Of a stretch of 64,000 bases of DNA, positions 52,284 to 60,274 are shown in pieces. This DNA comes from Azospirillum ramasamyi. GTDB lineage: Bacteria; Pseudomonadota; Alphaproteobacteria; Azospirillales; Azospirillaceae. Under the pieces are notes generated by a model. The model made no database searches. It was not told where the DNA came from and saw only the letters and a program-made list of their open reading frames with translations. Made by a program: the position numbers and the translations under genes. Positions within the stretch are counted from its first letter, which is position 1; each line of letters opens with the position of its first letter. Location of the stretch: the NCBI RefSeq assembly GCF_003233655.1, contig NZ_CP029830.1, forward strand, positions 1 through 64,000, written 5' to 3'.

Positions 52284-52901
52284 CTACCGCTTCACCTGCG
52301 CCACCTTCAGCAGGGTGAAGGCGCCCATCATGTCGATGTATTGCTGATAGAAGAAGCGCCATTGCTTGCCGTTGCGCACGCCGACCAGCGTGACCTTCAC
52401 CGCGTCGGTGCCCGGCACGTTCATGTATTGCGACTTGTGCAGGGTGGTGGCGTGCATGCGCATGCCCTGGCGCAGCCCGGCCTCGTCGATCCGTCCCTGG
52501 GCGGTCTGCAGATTTCCGTGCGAGGCCGAGAAGGTGCCGCCGCCATGGTCGCTGAAACCGAAGGAGCAGCCGTCCATCGTCGGCGTGAACATCACGTCGG
52601 CCTCGTCCTCCAGCACGACGAGATGCTTGAAGTCCTGGTCGTAGGGGAGCCAGTAGGCGTTCCAGTTTCCCGGCTGGTTGCCCTGGTCGTACCGCACCGA
52701 CCAGACGGCGGCATTCTTGGTGGAGAACTGGGAGATGATCCCGGTGCCCTTGCGCGTGCAGGTCATGCCGTCGTCGCTGAGGGTGAAGCTCTTGACGCCG
52801 CCGATGCGGTAGTTGGGCTGGTAGGATTGATACTGGATCCAGATCAGGTTGTTCTTGAGGAAGCTCTCGGGGTTCGCGACCAGATCGGCGATGTTCGGCA
52901 T
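52284..52901 (-). CDS. Protein of unknown function with Cys-His motif
   Basis: A 205-residue protein starting MPNIADLVANPESFLKN, with no signal or membrane helix. It is rich in beta strands: WIQYQSYQPNYRIGGVKSFTL, AVWSVRYDQGNQPGN and TDAVKVTLVGVRNGKQWRF. Near residue 110 it has DGCSFGFSDHGGGTFSASHG, where a Cys after Gly is followed 16 residues later by His. That spacing recalls the papain-like deamidases of the CNF/CheD type, but the link is only by eye. The ATG at 52901 has AGGAG upstream. It is followed closely by the leftward partner order 52926 then 52284, so the two form an operon. Confidence 0.65.
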   Translation of the reverse strand: MPNIADLVANPESFLKNNLIWIQYQSYQPNYRIGGVKSFTLSDDGMTCTRKGTGIISQFSTKNAAVWSVRYDQGNQPGNWNAYWLPYDQDFKHLVVLEDEADVMFTPTMDGCSFGFSDHGGGTFSASHGNLQTAQGRIDEAGLRQGMRMHATTLHKSQYMNVPGTDAVKVTLVGVRNGKQWRFFYQQYIDMMGAFTLLKVAQVKR

Positions 52902-52925
52902 GGGGGCTTACTCCTGCGCGGCGGA

Positions 52926-53366
52926 TCAGACGACGCCGAAGACGGGCCGCTTGAACCCGGCCTCCGTTTCGTTGCCGGCCAGGAACCAGTAGGGCTTCAT
53001 CACCGCGAATTGCTGGTTGTCGTCGCGCAGCAGCACATAGGCGCAATAGACGGTCCCGTCATCCGGCCGCAGGAAGGCCGCGATCCACGGGTTCTGCTTG
53101 GTGCCGATATGGGCGGCGTGGCCCAGCTTGCGCGTGATGTCGTTGCGGTAGCCGACCAGCTTGGCGGCATGTCCCTGACGGAAGGGAAGTGTGGCAAGCT
53201 CCTGATAGTTCTGCAGAATGCGCGGGTTGCCGTCGCCTTCCTCGGCATACCATTGCGCCACTTCCATGTAGTCGTTGGCCCGCGCATTGGCCCGGTCGTA
53301 GCGCGCCCGTTTCTGACGGTCGGTATGCCCGGCGGCGGTCTTCTTCAGAAAGCTGATCAGTCCCAC
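52926..53366 (-). CDS. Protein of unknown function, first gene of a two-gene unit
   Basis: A 146-residue protein. The GTG at 53366 has GAGGAG six bases upstream. Residues 1-75 are charged helices (SFLKKTAAGHTDRQKRARYDRANARANDYM cut at the turn, then EVAQWYAEEGDGNPRIL). The second half has strands WIAAFLRPDDGTVYCAYVLLRDDNQQF and a short FKRPVFGVV end. It has neither signal nor membrane helix. It precedes the Cys-His protein by 24 bases. A partner role (chaperone, immunity or regulator) is possible but not shown. Confidence 0.65.
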   Translation of the reverse strand: MGLISFLKKTAAGHTDRQKRARYDRANARANDYMEVAQWYAEEGDGNPRILQNYQELATLPFRQGHAAKLVGYRNDITRKLGHAAHIGTKQNPWIAAFLRPDDGTVYCAYVLLRDDNQQFAVMKPYWFLAGNETEAGFKRPVFGVV

Positions 53367-53623
53367 GATACGCTCCTCACCCTGTCTCTGACGGGACGCT
53401 AGCAGAGCAATCGGGGAGGCGCAAAAGGGCGGGAGTCATATGATGGTATGCGGTTTGGCCTTCCCCGCCTACACCGTTTTGCCTCTCAACAAGATATCGA
53501 GCGGAGGGTGTTTTAGAGAGTTGCACCAAAAGACAGCGCCGCTATCGACATTAGAGGCGTGCGCTGCCATTCTAAGGTTGAGCTTAAGCTTTTTCTATCG
53601 CAGAAATGAGGCATTGTGTCGCA

Positions 53624-54142
53624 ATGCACAAGCTAATGATTTCAGTTGCCGCAAGTATATGTCTTGCGGCGAGTTTAACCGGTTGCGCCACACAGGGGCA
53701 AAGCCGCTATAGCTTCCAAGATGTTGGTCGCGCATCGGTTGTCGAGTTCGGCACGGTCGTGGCGTCCCGTCAGGTGGACATTCGCGGACAGAACACGGGC
53801 GTCGGTGGCGTCGTAGGCGGGACGGCCGGCGGTTTGGCGATGTCGAATGTCGGGCAGGGGTCCGGCAACGTCGCGGCGATTCTGGGTGGCGTTCTGGTGG
53901 GGGCCGCAATTGGAGCCATGGCGGAGCAGGCCGCCAGTGACCGCGTCGGGGTCGAGTACACCATCACTCTCGCGAACGGGAAAACCATCACCATCGTGCA
54001 GGAGCAGGCAGCGGGAGACCGCGTATTCAGTCCGTCCGAGCGAGTGATGGTGCAGGCAAATGGAACTTACCAACGCGTTCTGCCTGCTGATCATCTGCCC
54101 AATCAAATTGCGCGCCCTCAAGGCATCAAAGTTGTCGATTAA
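53624..54142 (+). CDS. SlyB/Pcp-like glycine-zipper lipoprotein
   Basis: A 172-residue lipoprotein with lipobox ASLTGC near residue 22. A glycine-zipper helix pair (GVGGVVGGTAGGLAMSNVG and VAAILGGVLVGAAIGAMAEQ) marks the 17-kDa antigen/SlyB family. The beta-rich end has EYTITLANGKTITIVQEQ and FSPSERVMVQANGTYQRVLP. Members stabilise the outer membrane under stress. The local sequence is more AT-rich than most of the window. An ATG at 53606 would add six residues. It is followed by the YajG-type gene after 21 bases. Confidence 0.85.
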   Translation: MHKLMISVAASICLAASLTGCATQGQSRYSFQDVGRASVVEFGTVVASRQVDIRGQNTGVGGVVGGTAGGLAMSNVGQGSGNVAAILGGVLVGAAIGAMAEQAASDRVGVEYTITLANGKTITIVQEQAAGDRVFSPSERVMVQANGTYQRVLPADHLPNQIARPQGIKVVD

Positions 54143-54163
54143 AATACTGTAGGATCTGTCAGA

Positions 54164-54784
54164 ATGATCAAGATTATCACCTGTATTCTTCTCGCCGCTA
54201 TGGTTTCCGGTTGTGCGTTGACCGAGGACGCCATTCCAGTCAAATATTCTGCTCCGGCAAATATTTCGGTAGTGCAGGGAGCCAAGGACGTTACCATCAA
54301 TGTGACTGCAGCCGATGGCCGCGTGTCGAACCGTGACCGTGTGTCCACCAAGAAGAACGGTTACGGCATGGAGATGGCCAAGATCACCGCTGCCAACGAT
54401 GTGGTCGCCGAAGTTAGCCAGGCGGTGCAGACGGAATTGGCTTCGCTCGGCTTCAACGTCGGTCCCGGCGGCATCGCCATCACCGTGCAAACCACCAACT
54501 TCTATAACGACTTCAAGCCCGGCTTCTGGACGGCGGAGGCGGTCGCGGAGGTCGCGTTCGACCTGACAGCGAAACGTCAGGACGGCGCCTTGGTCTACAG
54601 CCGGAGTTATCGGGCGATCGGCGTGAACAAGGATGTCATGCTAATGATGGGTGAGCAGGCTGCCCCGGCCCTGTCGGCTGCGTTGCGGGATGCCGTTCAA
54701 TTGGTCGTTCAGGATGCGAATTTGCACCAAGCCCTGGTGCAGGCCGGAACCATGCCGAAAGTTGCGGATCTGCCGACGTCCTGA
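54164..54784 (+). CDS. YajG-type lipoprotein
   Basis: A 206-residue lipoprotein with lipobox AMVSGC near residue 14. The family pattern is seen in the conserved strands NISVVQGAKDVTINVTAADGR and the Arg/Lys pair RDRVSTKKNGYGMEM, a helix DVVAEVSQAVQTELASLGFNV, and VAEVAFDLTAKRQDGALVYSRSY. YajG lipoproteins are of unknown function but sit with transport or peptidoglycan genes. It forms a two-gene unit with the SlyB-like gene and ends before a clear terminator. Confidence 0.8.
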   Translation: MIKIITCILLAAMVSGCALTEDAIPVKYSAPANISVVQGAKDVTINVTAADGRVSNRDRVSTKKNGYGMEMAKITAANDVVAEVSQAVQTELASLGFNVGPGGIAITVQTTNFYNDFKPGFWTAEAVAEVAFDLTAKRQDGALVYSRSYRAIGVNKDVMLMMGEQAAPALSAALRDAVQLVVQDANLHQALVQAGTMPKVADLPTS

Positions 54785-54797
54785 TCGCCATTTGATG

Positions 54798-54847
54798 AAA
54801 AGCGAGCACGAGCCCGTTGCCCCCGCGACGGGTTCGTCCGCTTTTTT
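54798..54847 (+). terminator. Rho-independent terminator after the lipoprotein pair
   Basis: ACGAGCCCGTTGC (54808-54820) pairs with GCGACGGGTTCGT (54825-54837), allowing two wobbles, around CCCC, and CGCTTTTTT follows. The loss of coding similarity behind it supports it as the end of the unit. Confidence 0.8.
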
Positions 54848-54928
54848 GTATTCTATTGAATTCTTGAATTGATTGGCGGAAGAGGTGTTCGACAGACCTG
54901 CGTTCGTCAGAGTTCGCGGCCGTTCTTA

Positions 54929-55768
54929 GGGTCCGGACTCATAACCAGTATGCGACGGTCGCCACGATGTGGACGGCGGCCATGAAGTTGGTTGCGGAGC
55001 GGTCGTAACGGGTGGCGATGCGCCGGAAGTCGTTGAGGCGTCCGAACATGCGCTCGATGACGTTGCGGTTCCGGTAGAGGTAGGGAGAGAAGCAGTTTTT
55101 CCAGCGCTTGTTGGCGCGTGGCGGGATGTTGGGCGCGGCTCCCGCCTCTTCGATCTTCCGGCGAACAGCGGCACTGTCGTAGCCCTTGTCGCCGTGCAGG
55201 AGATCGGTAGCAGGCATCCGGTCGAGCAGACGGTCGGCGGCGGTGCAGTCGGCAACCTGACCGCCGGTCAACAGGAAGGCGAGCGGCCGACCGCGTGGAT
55301 CGCTCAGGGCGTGGATTTTGGTGGTTCGTCCGCCACGGGACCGTCCGATGGCCTGAGCGCGCTCCCCCCTTTGCCGCCGCTCGCCGAACGATGGGCGCGG
55401 ACCGCCGTGGAGTCGATCATCACCCGGGCCGGTGGGCCGCCTGCCGCTGCCAACGCATGGAAGATGTCTTCCCACACGCCCTTGGCCGCCCAGCGGACGA
55501 AGCGGTTGTAGAGCGTCTTGCGGGGGCCGTAGACCGGTGGAGCATCCGCCCAGCGCCCACCCGACTTCAGCACATGGACGATTCCGCTGATCACACGACG
55601 ATCATCCACGCGCGGCTTGCCGCGGGTGTTGCGCGGAAGGTGCGGCTCAAGCCGTCCGAACTGCTCCACCGTCAACCAGAACTGACCGTCGCTCATCGCA
55701 TAGCCCCTTTCCACGGCGTTGAATCACAACGGCTCCCTGCCGGAAAGGCTCTTTATGGGTCCGGACCC
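54929..55768 (-). mobile_element. IS5-family element (IS427-like), apparently intact
   Basis: The element is 840 bp. Its ends GGGTCCGGACTCATAA (54929-54944) and, inverted, GGGTCCGGACCCATAA (55753-55768) agree at 15 of 16 positions. It is flanked by TA on both sides (54927-54928 and 55769-55770), the target repeat expected for this group. It carries one transposase gene split by a frameshift site. It inserted just upstream of, or within, the left end of an IS3-type element. Confidence 0.88.
54939..55714 (-). CDS. IS5-family DDE transposase in two frames with probable programmed frameshift
   Basis: The first frame (55304-55714) codes the N-terminal helix-turn-helix part, with PHLPRNTRGKPRVDDRRVISG and MIDSTAVRAHRSASGGKGG carrying the first catalytic Asp. 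The second frame (54939-55475) codes GRSRGGRTTKIHALSDPRGRP, the second Asp in LLHGDKGYDS and the Glu region RNRNVIERMFGRLNDFRRI. They overlap near an A3G6 run (minus strand, plus positions 55364-55372), which is the expected slippery site. A -1 shift there joins GGKGG to ERAQAIGR. The stop lies inside the left terminal repeat. The element looks functional. Confidence 0.85.
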
Positions 55769-55803
55769 TAAGCTTGGTTCGCCCAGGAAGAAGGACGGAC
55801 CCG

Positions 55804-56088
55804 ATGACGGGGAAACGGAAGCGGTATTCGGCAGAGTTCAAGGCGAAGGTGGCACTGGAGGCGATCCGGGGCGAGCTGACGGTGTCGCAGCTGGTGGCCA
55901 AGCACGGTGTACACCAGACGCTGATCAACGCCTGGAAGAAGCAGGCGATGGAGGGGATGGCCGGGGTTTTCTCCGGCAAGGCGGAAGCCGCTGAAAGCAG
56001 CCATCAGGGCGAGGTGGAGAAGCTGCACGCGATGATCGGCCAGTTGGTCGTGGAGCGGGATTTTTTGCGCAAGGCCTCCGGTCGATGA
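55804..56088 (+). CDS. IS3-family transposase OrfA
   Basis: A 94-residue protein beginning MTGKRKRYSAEFKAKVALEAI, with the helix-turn-helix LVAKHGVHQTLINAWKKQAME and a C-terminal leucine-zipper-like helix (EVEKLHAMIGQLVVERDFLRKA). It binds the element ends and normally works with OrfB. Its stop overlaps the ATG of orfB by 4 bases. Confidence 0.88.
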   Translation: MTGKRKRYSAEFKAKVALEAIRGELTVSQLVAKHGVHQTLINAWKKQAMEGMAGVFSGKAEAAESSHQGEVEKLHAMIGQLVVERDFLRKASGR

Positions 56089-56489
56089 GCATCGGTCGGA
56101 GGCGGGAGCTGGTCGAGGCGGATCATCCGCGCCTGTCGATCACCCGGCAGTGCGAGTTGGTTTCGATCAGCCGGTCCAGCTACTACGGGCCGGCCAGAGG
56201 CGAGCCGGCCGAGAACCGGGAGTTGATGCGGCTGATCGACGAGCAGTTTCTGGAAATGCCCTGGTACGGCAGCCGGCAGATGACCCGGCATCTGCGCCGG
56301 CATGGCCATCAGGTCAACCGCAAGCGGGTTCGCCGCCTGATGGTGCGGATGGGCTTGCAGGCGGTTTACCAGCGCCCGAAGACGACCGTGCCCCATCCCG
56401 AACACAAGATCTGGCCGTACCTGCTGCGCGACCTGACCATCGACCGCCCCGATCAGGTGTGGTGCAGCGACATCACGTACATTCCCATG
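56085..56489 (+). pseudogene. IS3-family transposase OrfB, N-terminal half only
   Basis: The first 135 or so residues of an IS3 OrfB (RRRELVEADHPRLSITRQCEL, then MPWYGSRQMTRHLRRHGHQVNRKRVRRLM across the HTH_21 domain). It reaches the first catalytic Asp region VWCSDITYIPM and then stops being similar exactly at the IS66 terminal repeat. Full OrfB is about twice as long and has two more acidic catalytic residues, so this copy is inactive. Confidence 0.85.
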
Positions 56490-56586
56490 GTACGCCTCCG
56501 GTGAGTGCCGCCTTGGCAAAATAGGGTCCGACGTCTGAGTTTTGCGTGGCGCGTCATTGCGCGGACGCAAACGAGTTGCAAACGTC

Positions 56587-56997
56587 ATGGCTTACCAGCG
56601 GGTCGAGGTTCTGACGGGGACGGAGCGGCGGCGGAATTACACGCCGGCGGAGAAGGTCCGAATGGTCGAGGAGGCGTTCCGCCCCGGCGTGGTGGTGACG
56701 GAAGCGGCCCGCCGGCTGGGCGTGCACGAAAGTCTGCTATACCGCTGGCGAGGGCTGATGCAGGCGAGCGGGAGCGCGGTGGCCGAACCGTCCAGCTTCG
56801 TCGCAGTGACCATCACGCCGGAGCCGACCGTAACAGAACCGCCGGTCTTGGAGCCCCCTGAACCATTGCCGCCTCCAGCGGGTCCGACCACGAGCCCGGC
56901 GATCCTCGAGGTCATCCTGCCCAGCGGGGCACGCCTGCGTCTGGAAGGGCCGGTCGATCCGGCTCTGGCGGCGGCCGTCGTCGGTGCCCTGGCATGA
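56587..56997 (+). CDS. tnpA: IS66 accessory protein TnpA
   Basis: A 136-residue protein with an N-terminal helix-turn-helix (RRNYTPAEKVRMVEEAFRPG, VVTEAARRLGVHESLLYRWR) and a proline-rich linker, ending in a small beta domain (AILEVILPSGARLRLEGPVDPAL). It is required with TnpB and TnpC for IS66 movement. Its stop overlaps the start of tnpB by 4 bases. Confidence 0.9.
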   Translation: MAYQRVEVLTGTERRRNYTPAEKVRMVEEAFRPGVVVTEAARRLGVHESLLYRWRGLMQASGSAVAEPSSFVAVTITPEPTVTEPPVLEPPEPLPPPAGPTTSPAILEVILPSGARLRLEGPVDPALAAAVVGALA

Positions 56998-57341
56998 TCC
57001 CGGTGCCGAGTGGCGTGCGGGTGTGGCTGGCCAGCGGACACACCGACATGCGCAAAGGCTGGGCGAGTTTGGCGCTGCTGGTGCAGGAACGCTTCGCCCA
57101 AGACCCGCACAGCGGCCATCTCTTCATCTTCCGCGGGCGCCGCGGCGATCTGGTGAAGATCATCTGGTATGACGGCCAGGGCAGTTGCCTGTTCATGAAG
57201 AGGCTGGAGCGGGGCCGCTTCATCTGGCCCACGCCGGCGGACGGCGCGGTGTCGATCTCGGTTGGGCAGATGGGCTATCTGCTCGAGGGCATCGACTGGC
57301 GCAACCCGCAGAAGACTTGGCGCCCCGAGGCCGCGGGGTGA
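56994..57341 (+). CDS. tnpB: IS66 accessory protein TnpB
   Basis: A 115-residue IS66 Orf2 protein (MIPVPSGVRVWLASGHTDMRKG, then HSGHLFIFRGRRGDLVKIIWYDGQG, GCLFMKRLERGRFIWP-like). The family is small and basic and has no catalytic motif. Its start overlaps the tnpA stop, so it is coupled. Confidence 0.92.
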   Translation: MIPVPSGVRVWLASGHTDMRKGWASLALLVQERFAQDPHSGHLFIFRGRRGDLVKIIWYDGQGSCLFMKRLERGRFIWPTPADGAVSISVGQMGYLLEGIDWRNPQKTWRPEAAG

Positions 57342-57420
57342 CTGCGACACGGTGAATCGACGCACCGGTTCAGGGGTGATTGTGGCGGCTCAACGGCGCG
57401 TTCCCAGGTAAACTGGCGCC

Positions 57421-59064
57421 ATGACCGCCGCCCCGCTCCCCTCCACCTCGGCCGACGACGTCGCCAACTTGCGCGCTGCCTTGGCGCAGGCCGAGGCGCG
57501 GGCGGATGCGGCGGAAGCCGAAGCGGCGCGGGCCAAGGCGATGGCGTCGAACACCGAGGCGCTGATCGCCGGCCTGAAGCTGGAAATCGAGAAACTCCGG
57601 CGCGAACTCTACGGGACGCGCTCCGAGCGCAAGGCGCGTCTGCTGGACCAGTTGGAGTTCCAGCTCGAAGAGTTGGAAGCGACGGCCGGCGAGGACGAAC
57701 TGGCGGCCGAGCAGGCCGCTGCCAAAACCACCGCGGTGGCGGCCTTTACCCGCAAACGGCCATCACGCCAGCCCTTCCCCGACCACCTGCCGCGCGAGCG
57801 CGTCGTTGTGCCGGCACCGGCGAGCTGCCCGTGCTGCGGCTCGGACAAGCTGTGCAAGCTGGGCGAGACGATCACCGAGACGCTGGAGGTGATCCCGCGC
57901 CAGTGGAAGGTGATCCAGACGGTGCGCGAGCGGTTCTCCTGCCGGGCCTGCGAGACGATCAGCCAGCCGCCGGCGCCGTTCCACGCCACCCCACGGGGCT
58001 GGGCCGGCCCCAACCTGCTGGCCACCCTCCTGTTCGAGAAGTTCGGCCAGCATCAGCCGCTGAACCGGCAGGCCGAACGCTTTGCGCGCGAGGGCGTGCC
58101 GCTCAGCCTGTCCACCCTGGCCGACCAGGTGGGCGCCGCCGCCGCGGTGCTGAAGCCGCTGCACGACCTGATCGCCGCGCATGTACTGGCAGCCGAGCGG
58201 CTGCATGGAGACGACACGCCCGTGCCCGTGCTGGCCAAAGGCAAGACCGACACCGGGCGGCTGTGGGTGTATGTGCGTGATGACCGGCCGTTTGCCGGCC
58301 AAGCCCCACCGGCAGCGCTGTTCCACTATTCGCGAGACCGCAAGGGCGAGCATCCCGAACGGCACCTGGCCGGCTTCACGGGCTGGCTGCAGGCCGATGC
58401 GTTCGCCGGCTATAACCGGCTGTACGAACCTGAGCGCCGACCGGGGCCGATCAGCGCCGCACTGTGCTGGGCGCATGCAAGGCGCGGCTTCTTCAAGCTG
58501 GCCGACATCGCCGCGAACACCAGACGCGGCAAGGATGCCCCGCCGATCTCACCGCTGGCCCTGGAAGCCGTGACCCACATCGACGCCCTCTTCGATCTCG
58601 AGCGCGCCCTGAACGGCAAGCCCGCGGCCGAGCGGCTGGCGGCCCGCCAGGAGCACGGCGTCGCCCTGGTGGCCACGCTGGAGAACTGGATGCGGACGGA
58701 GCGCGCCCGGCTCTCCCGCCATGCCCCCGTGGCCAAGGCGATGGACTACATGCTGACGCGCTGGGACGGCTTCACGCGCTTCCTCGGCGACGGCCGGCTG
58801 TGCCTGACCAACAATGCCGCCGAACGCGGCCTGCGCGGGATCGCTTTGGGCCGGAAAGCGTGGCTGTTCTGCGGCTCCGATCGCGGCGGGCAGCGGGCGG
58901 CGATCATGTACGGCCTGATCACCACGGCGAAGCTCAACGACGTCGATCCCCAGGCATGGCTCGCCGACGTCCTGGCCCGCATCAACGACATCCCCCAAAC
59001 CCGCCTGCACGAACTCCTCCCCTGGGAATGGAAGGCAATCCGCGAGCAGACGAAAGCTGCCTGA
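57421..59064 (+). CDS. tnpC: IS66 DDE transposase TnpC
   Basis: A 547-residue transposase. Residues 15-90 form a coiled coil, then a zinc-binding region (CPCCGSDKLCKLGE and CRACETI). The catalytic domain has LHGDDTPVPVL (first Asp), LQADAFAGYN (second Asp) and CLTNNAAERGLRGIALGRKAW with the Glu. It is full length and undamaged. It ends 3 bases before the right terminal repeat. Confidence 0.93.
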   Translation: MTAAPLPSTSADDVANLRAALAQAEARADAAEAEAARAKAMASNTEALIAGLKLEIEKLRRELYGTRSERKARLLDQLEFQLEELEATAGEDELAAEQAAAKTTAVAAFTRKRPSRQPFPDHLPRERVVVPAPASCPCCGSDKLCKLGETITETLEVIPRQWKVIQTVRERFSCRACETISQPPAPFHATPRGWAGPNLLATLLFEKFGQHQPLNRQAERFAREGVPLSLSTLADQVGAAAAVLKPLHDLIAAHVLAAERLHGDDTPVPVLAKGKTDTGRLWVYVRDDRPFAGQAPPAALFHYSRDRKGEHPERHLAGFTGWLQADAFAGYNRLYEPERRPGPISAALCWAHARRGFFKLADIAANTRRGKDAPPISPLALEAVTHIDALFDLERALNGKPAAERLAARQEHGVALVATLENWMRTERARLSRHAPVAKAMDYMLTRWDGFTRFLGDGRLCLTNNAAERGLRGIALGRKAWLFCGSDRGGQRAAIMYGLITTAKLNDVDPQAWLADVLARINDIPQTRLHELLPWEWKAIREQTKAA

Positions 59065-59088
59065 CCGCGGCACTCAGCGGATGCTTAC

Positions 59089-59658
59089 GGAGCGGCTGCA
59101 TCGCGTTCTGCTCGACCGGCTCGGCTATGGCAACGCCATCAACTGGGATCGTGCGGCGGTGGACAGCGCCAGCGTTCCAGCAAAAAGGGGGGCGAGGAGA
59201 CCGGCCCGAACCCGACGGATCGCGGCAAGCCGGGCTCCAAGCGCCACATCCTCGTCGATGCTAACGGCATCCCGCTCGCCCTGAGGATCTCGCCAGCCAA
59301 CCGGCACGACAGCAAGCTGCTGGAGGCGCTGGTCGATGCCGTGCCGGCGATCCGCCAGTGTGCGGGCCGGCCCCGGCGCCGCCCGGCCAAGCTGCACGCC
59401 GACAAGGGCTACGACTTTGCACACTGCCGGCAGGCGCTGCGCCAACGAGCGATCATTCCGCGGATCGCCCGGCGTGGCGTCGAGAGCAGCGAGCGTCTTG
59501 GCCGACACCGATGGGTGGTCGAGCGTACGCTCGCTTGGTTCGCCCGCTTCCGCCGCATCGCCGTCCGCTACGAACGGCGCGCCGACATCTTCACTGCCTT
59601 TCACCATATCGCGGCCAGCCTCATCTGCTGGCGCTTCGTCCAGAGATGGTTCTGTTAG
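59089..59658 (+). pseudogene. IS5-type transposase, 5' truncated by the IS66 end
   Basis: The frame begins at the IS66 end and codes LHRVLLDRLGYGNAINWDRAAVDSAS (first Asp region). At an A5G6 run (about 59181-59191) a -1 shift is needed to continue as GSKRHILVDANGIPLAL and then LHADKGYDFAH and RHRWVVERTLAWFARFRR, the other two catalytic sites. The slippery run suggests the frameshift was programmed, as in the element at 54929. The N-terminal DNA-binding half is missing, so it is inactive. It is not the same element as the one at 54929; the sequence differs clearly. Confidence 0.85.
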
Positions 59659-59687
59659 GCGCTCTTATCCTCGGCGCAGGCACGCCG

Positions 59688-60155
59688 TCACGGAATGGCC
59701 CATCTGAAAAGCCCAACCTTCACCTTTACGCCATTCTGTCGGCAGAAGTCGGCGATGAAGGACTCGGCGACATCATGACGCAGACCCTTTGCGAATCCAG
59801 GATTAACTCTGCATATCATCTGAACGAGATCCGACTTTTCCTTGGCGTCGAGCTTCTTGTCCCTTTCAGTGAACTGACGAAGCATGCCCTCCATTTGCTT
59901 GAGCAAGGCGACTTCGTTGGCGACCAAAAGCGTCTCCAGTTCCATTTCAGCGGCGAGTTCGGCCGTCTTCTGATCCAAGCCGCAGGCCTGCGTGCCATGG
60001 GCGATCACGGCACGCCATGTGGCGGCATCGCAGTAGGAGTCGAATACGCGGCCGACGATGTGGCGACGAAAGGCGTCCAGATCAGGGCTGGGGCCTCCAC
60101 CGGCTAGGCCAGGCGTTCCCGACACCATGCCGAACTTGGATAGAGGCACCACCAT
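59688..60155 (-). CDS. Unknown protein next to the Ter-type operon
   Basis: A 155-residue, mostly helical protein. It contains DLDAFRRHIVGRVFDSYCD, AELAAEMELETLLVANEVALLKQ and a longer C-terminal part with KKLDAKEKSDLVQMICRVNPGF and VAESFIADFCRQNG. There is no signal or membrane helix. It follows the CitE-like gene by 120 bases in the same direction and may be its last member. The right start is unclear (60155 or an ATG at 60128). I do not recognise the family. The C-terminus lies close to the IS remnant, so truncation cannot be excluded. Confidence 0.6.
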   Translation of the reverse strand: MVVPLSKFGMVSGTPGLAGGGPSPDLDAFRRHIVGRVFDSYCDAATWRAVIAHGTQACGLDQKTAELAAEMELETLLVANEVALLKQMEGMLRQFTERDKKLDAKEKSDLVQMICRVNPGFAKGLRHDVAESFIADFCRQNGVKVKVGLFRWAIP

Positions 60156-60274
60156 CTGACGATATCCCTCGCGTACGGGCCACTCAAATTCCGGCAGGCA
60201 TTCTAGCCTCGCCTACCACGGCGATAAAGGATTGAATGCGTTCGCCATTCTGGCAACAATGCGGGCGTCTCATG

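Larger units (their letters stand above)
55771..56489 (+). mobile_element. IS3-family element, truncated on the right
   Basis: The left part of an IS3-type element with orfA complete and orfB cut after about 135 residues, where the IS66 left end begins. No right end is present in the window. The left end was probably disturbed by the neighbouring IS5 element. Confidence 0.8.
56490..59088 (+). mobile_element. IS66-family element, complete, without target duplication
   Basis: 2599 bp. The ends GTACGCCTCCGGTGAGTGCCGC (read in two parts, 56490-56511) and the inverse of 59067-59088 match at 19 of 22 positions. Three genes tnpA, tnpB and tnpC follow the normal order. The usual 8-bp target duplication is missing: TTCCCATG lies on the left and GGAGCGGC on the right. 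Left flank is IS3 orfB, right flank is a different, truncated IS5-type gene, so the flanks did not originally belong together. Confidence 0.88.

Noticed and set aside
55304-55475. IS5 transposase treated as a decayed pseudogene because of the frame break
   Set aside because: The break is at an A3G6 slippery run where this group uses programmed frameshifting, both terminal repeats and the TA flanks are present, and all catalytic residues remain.
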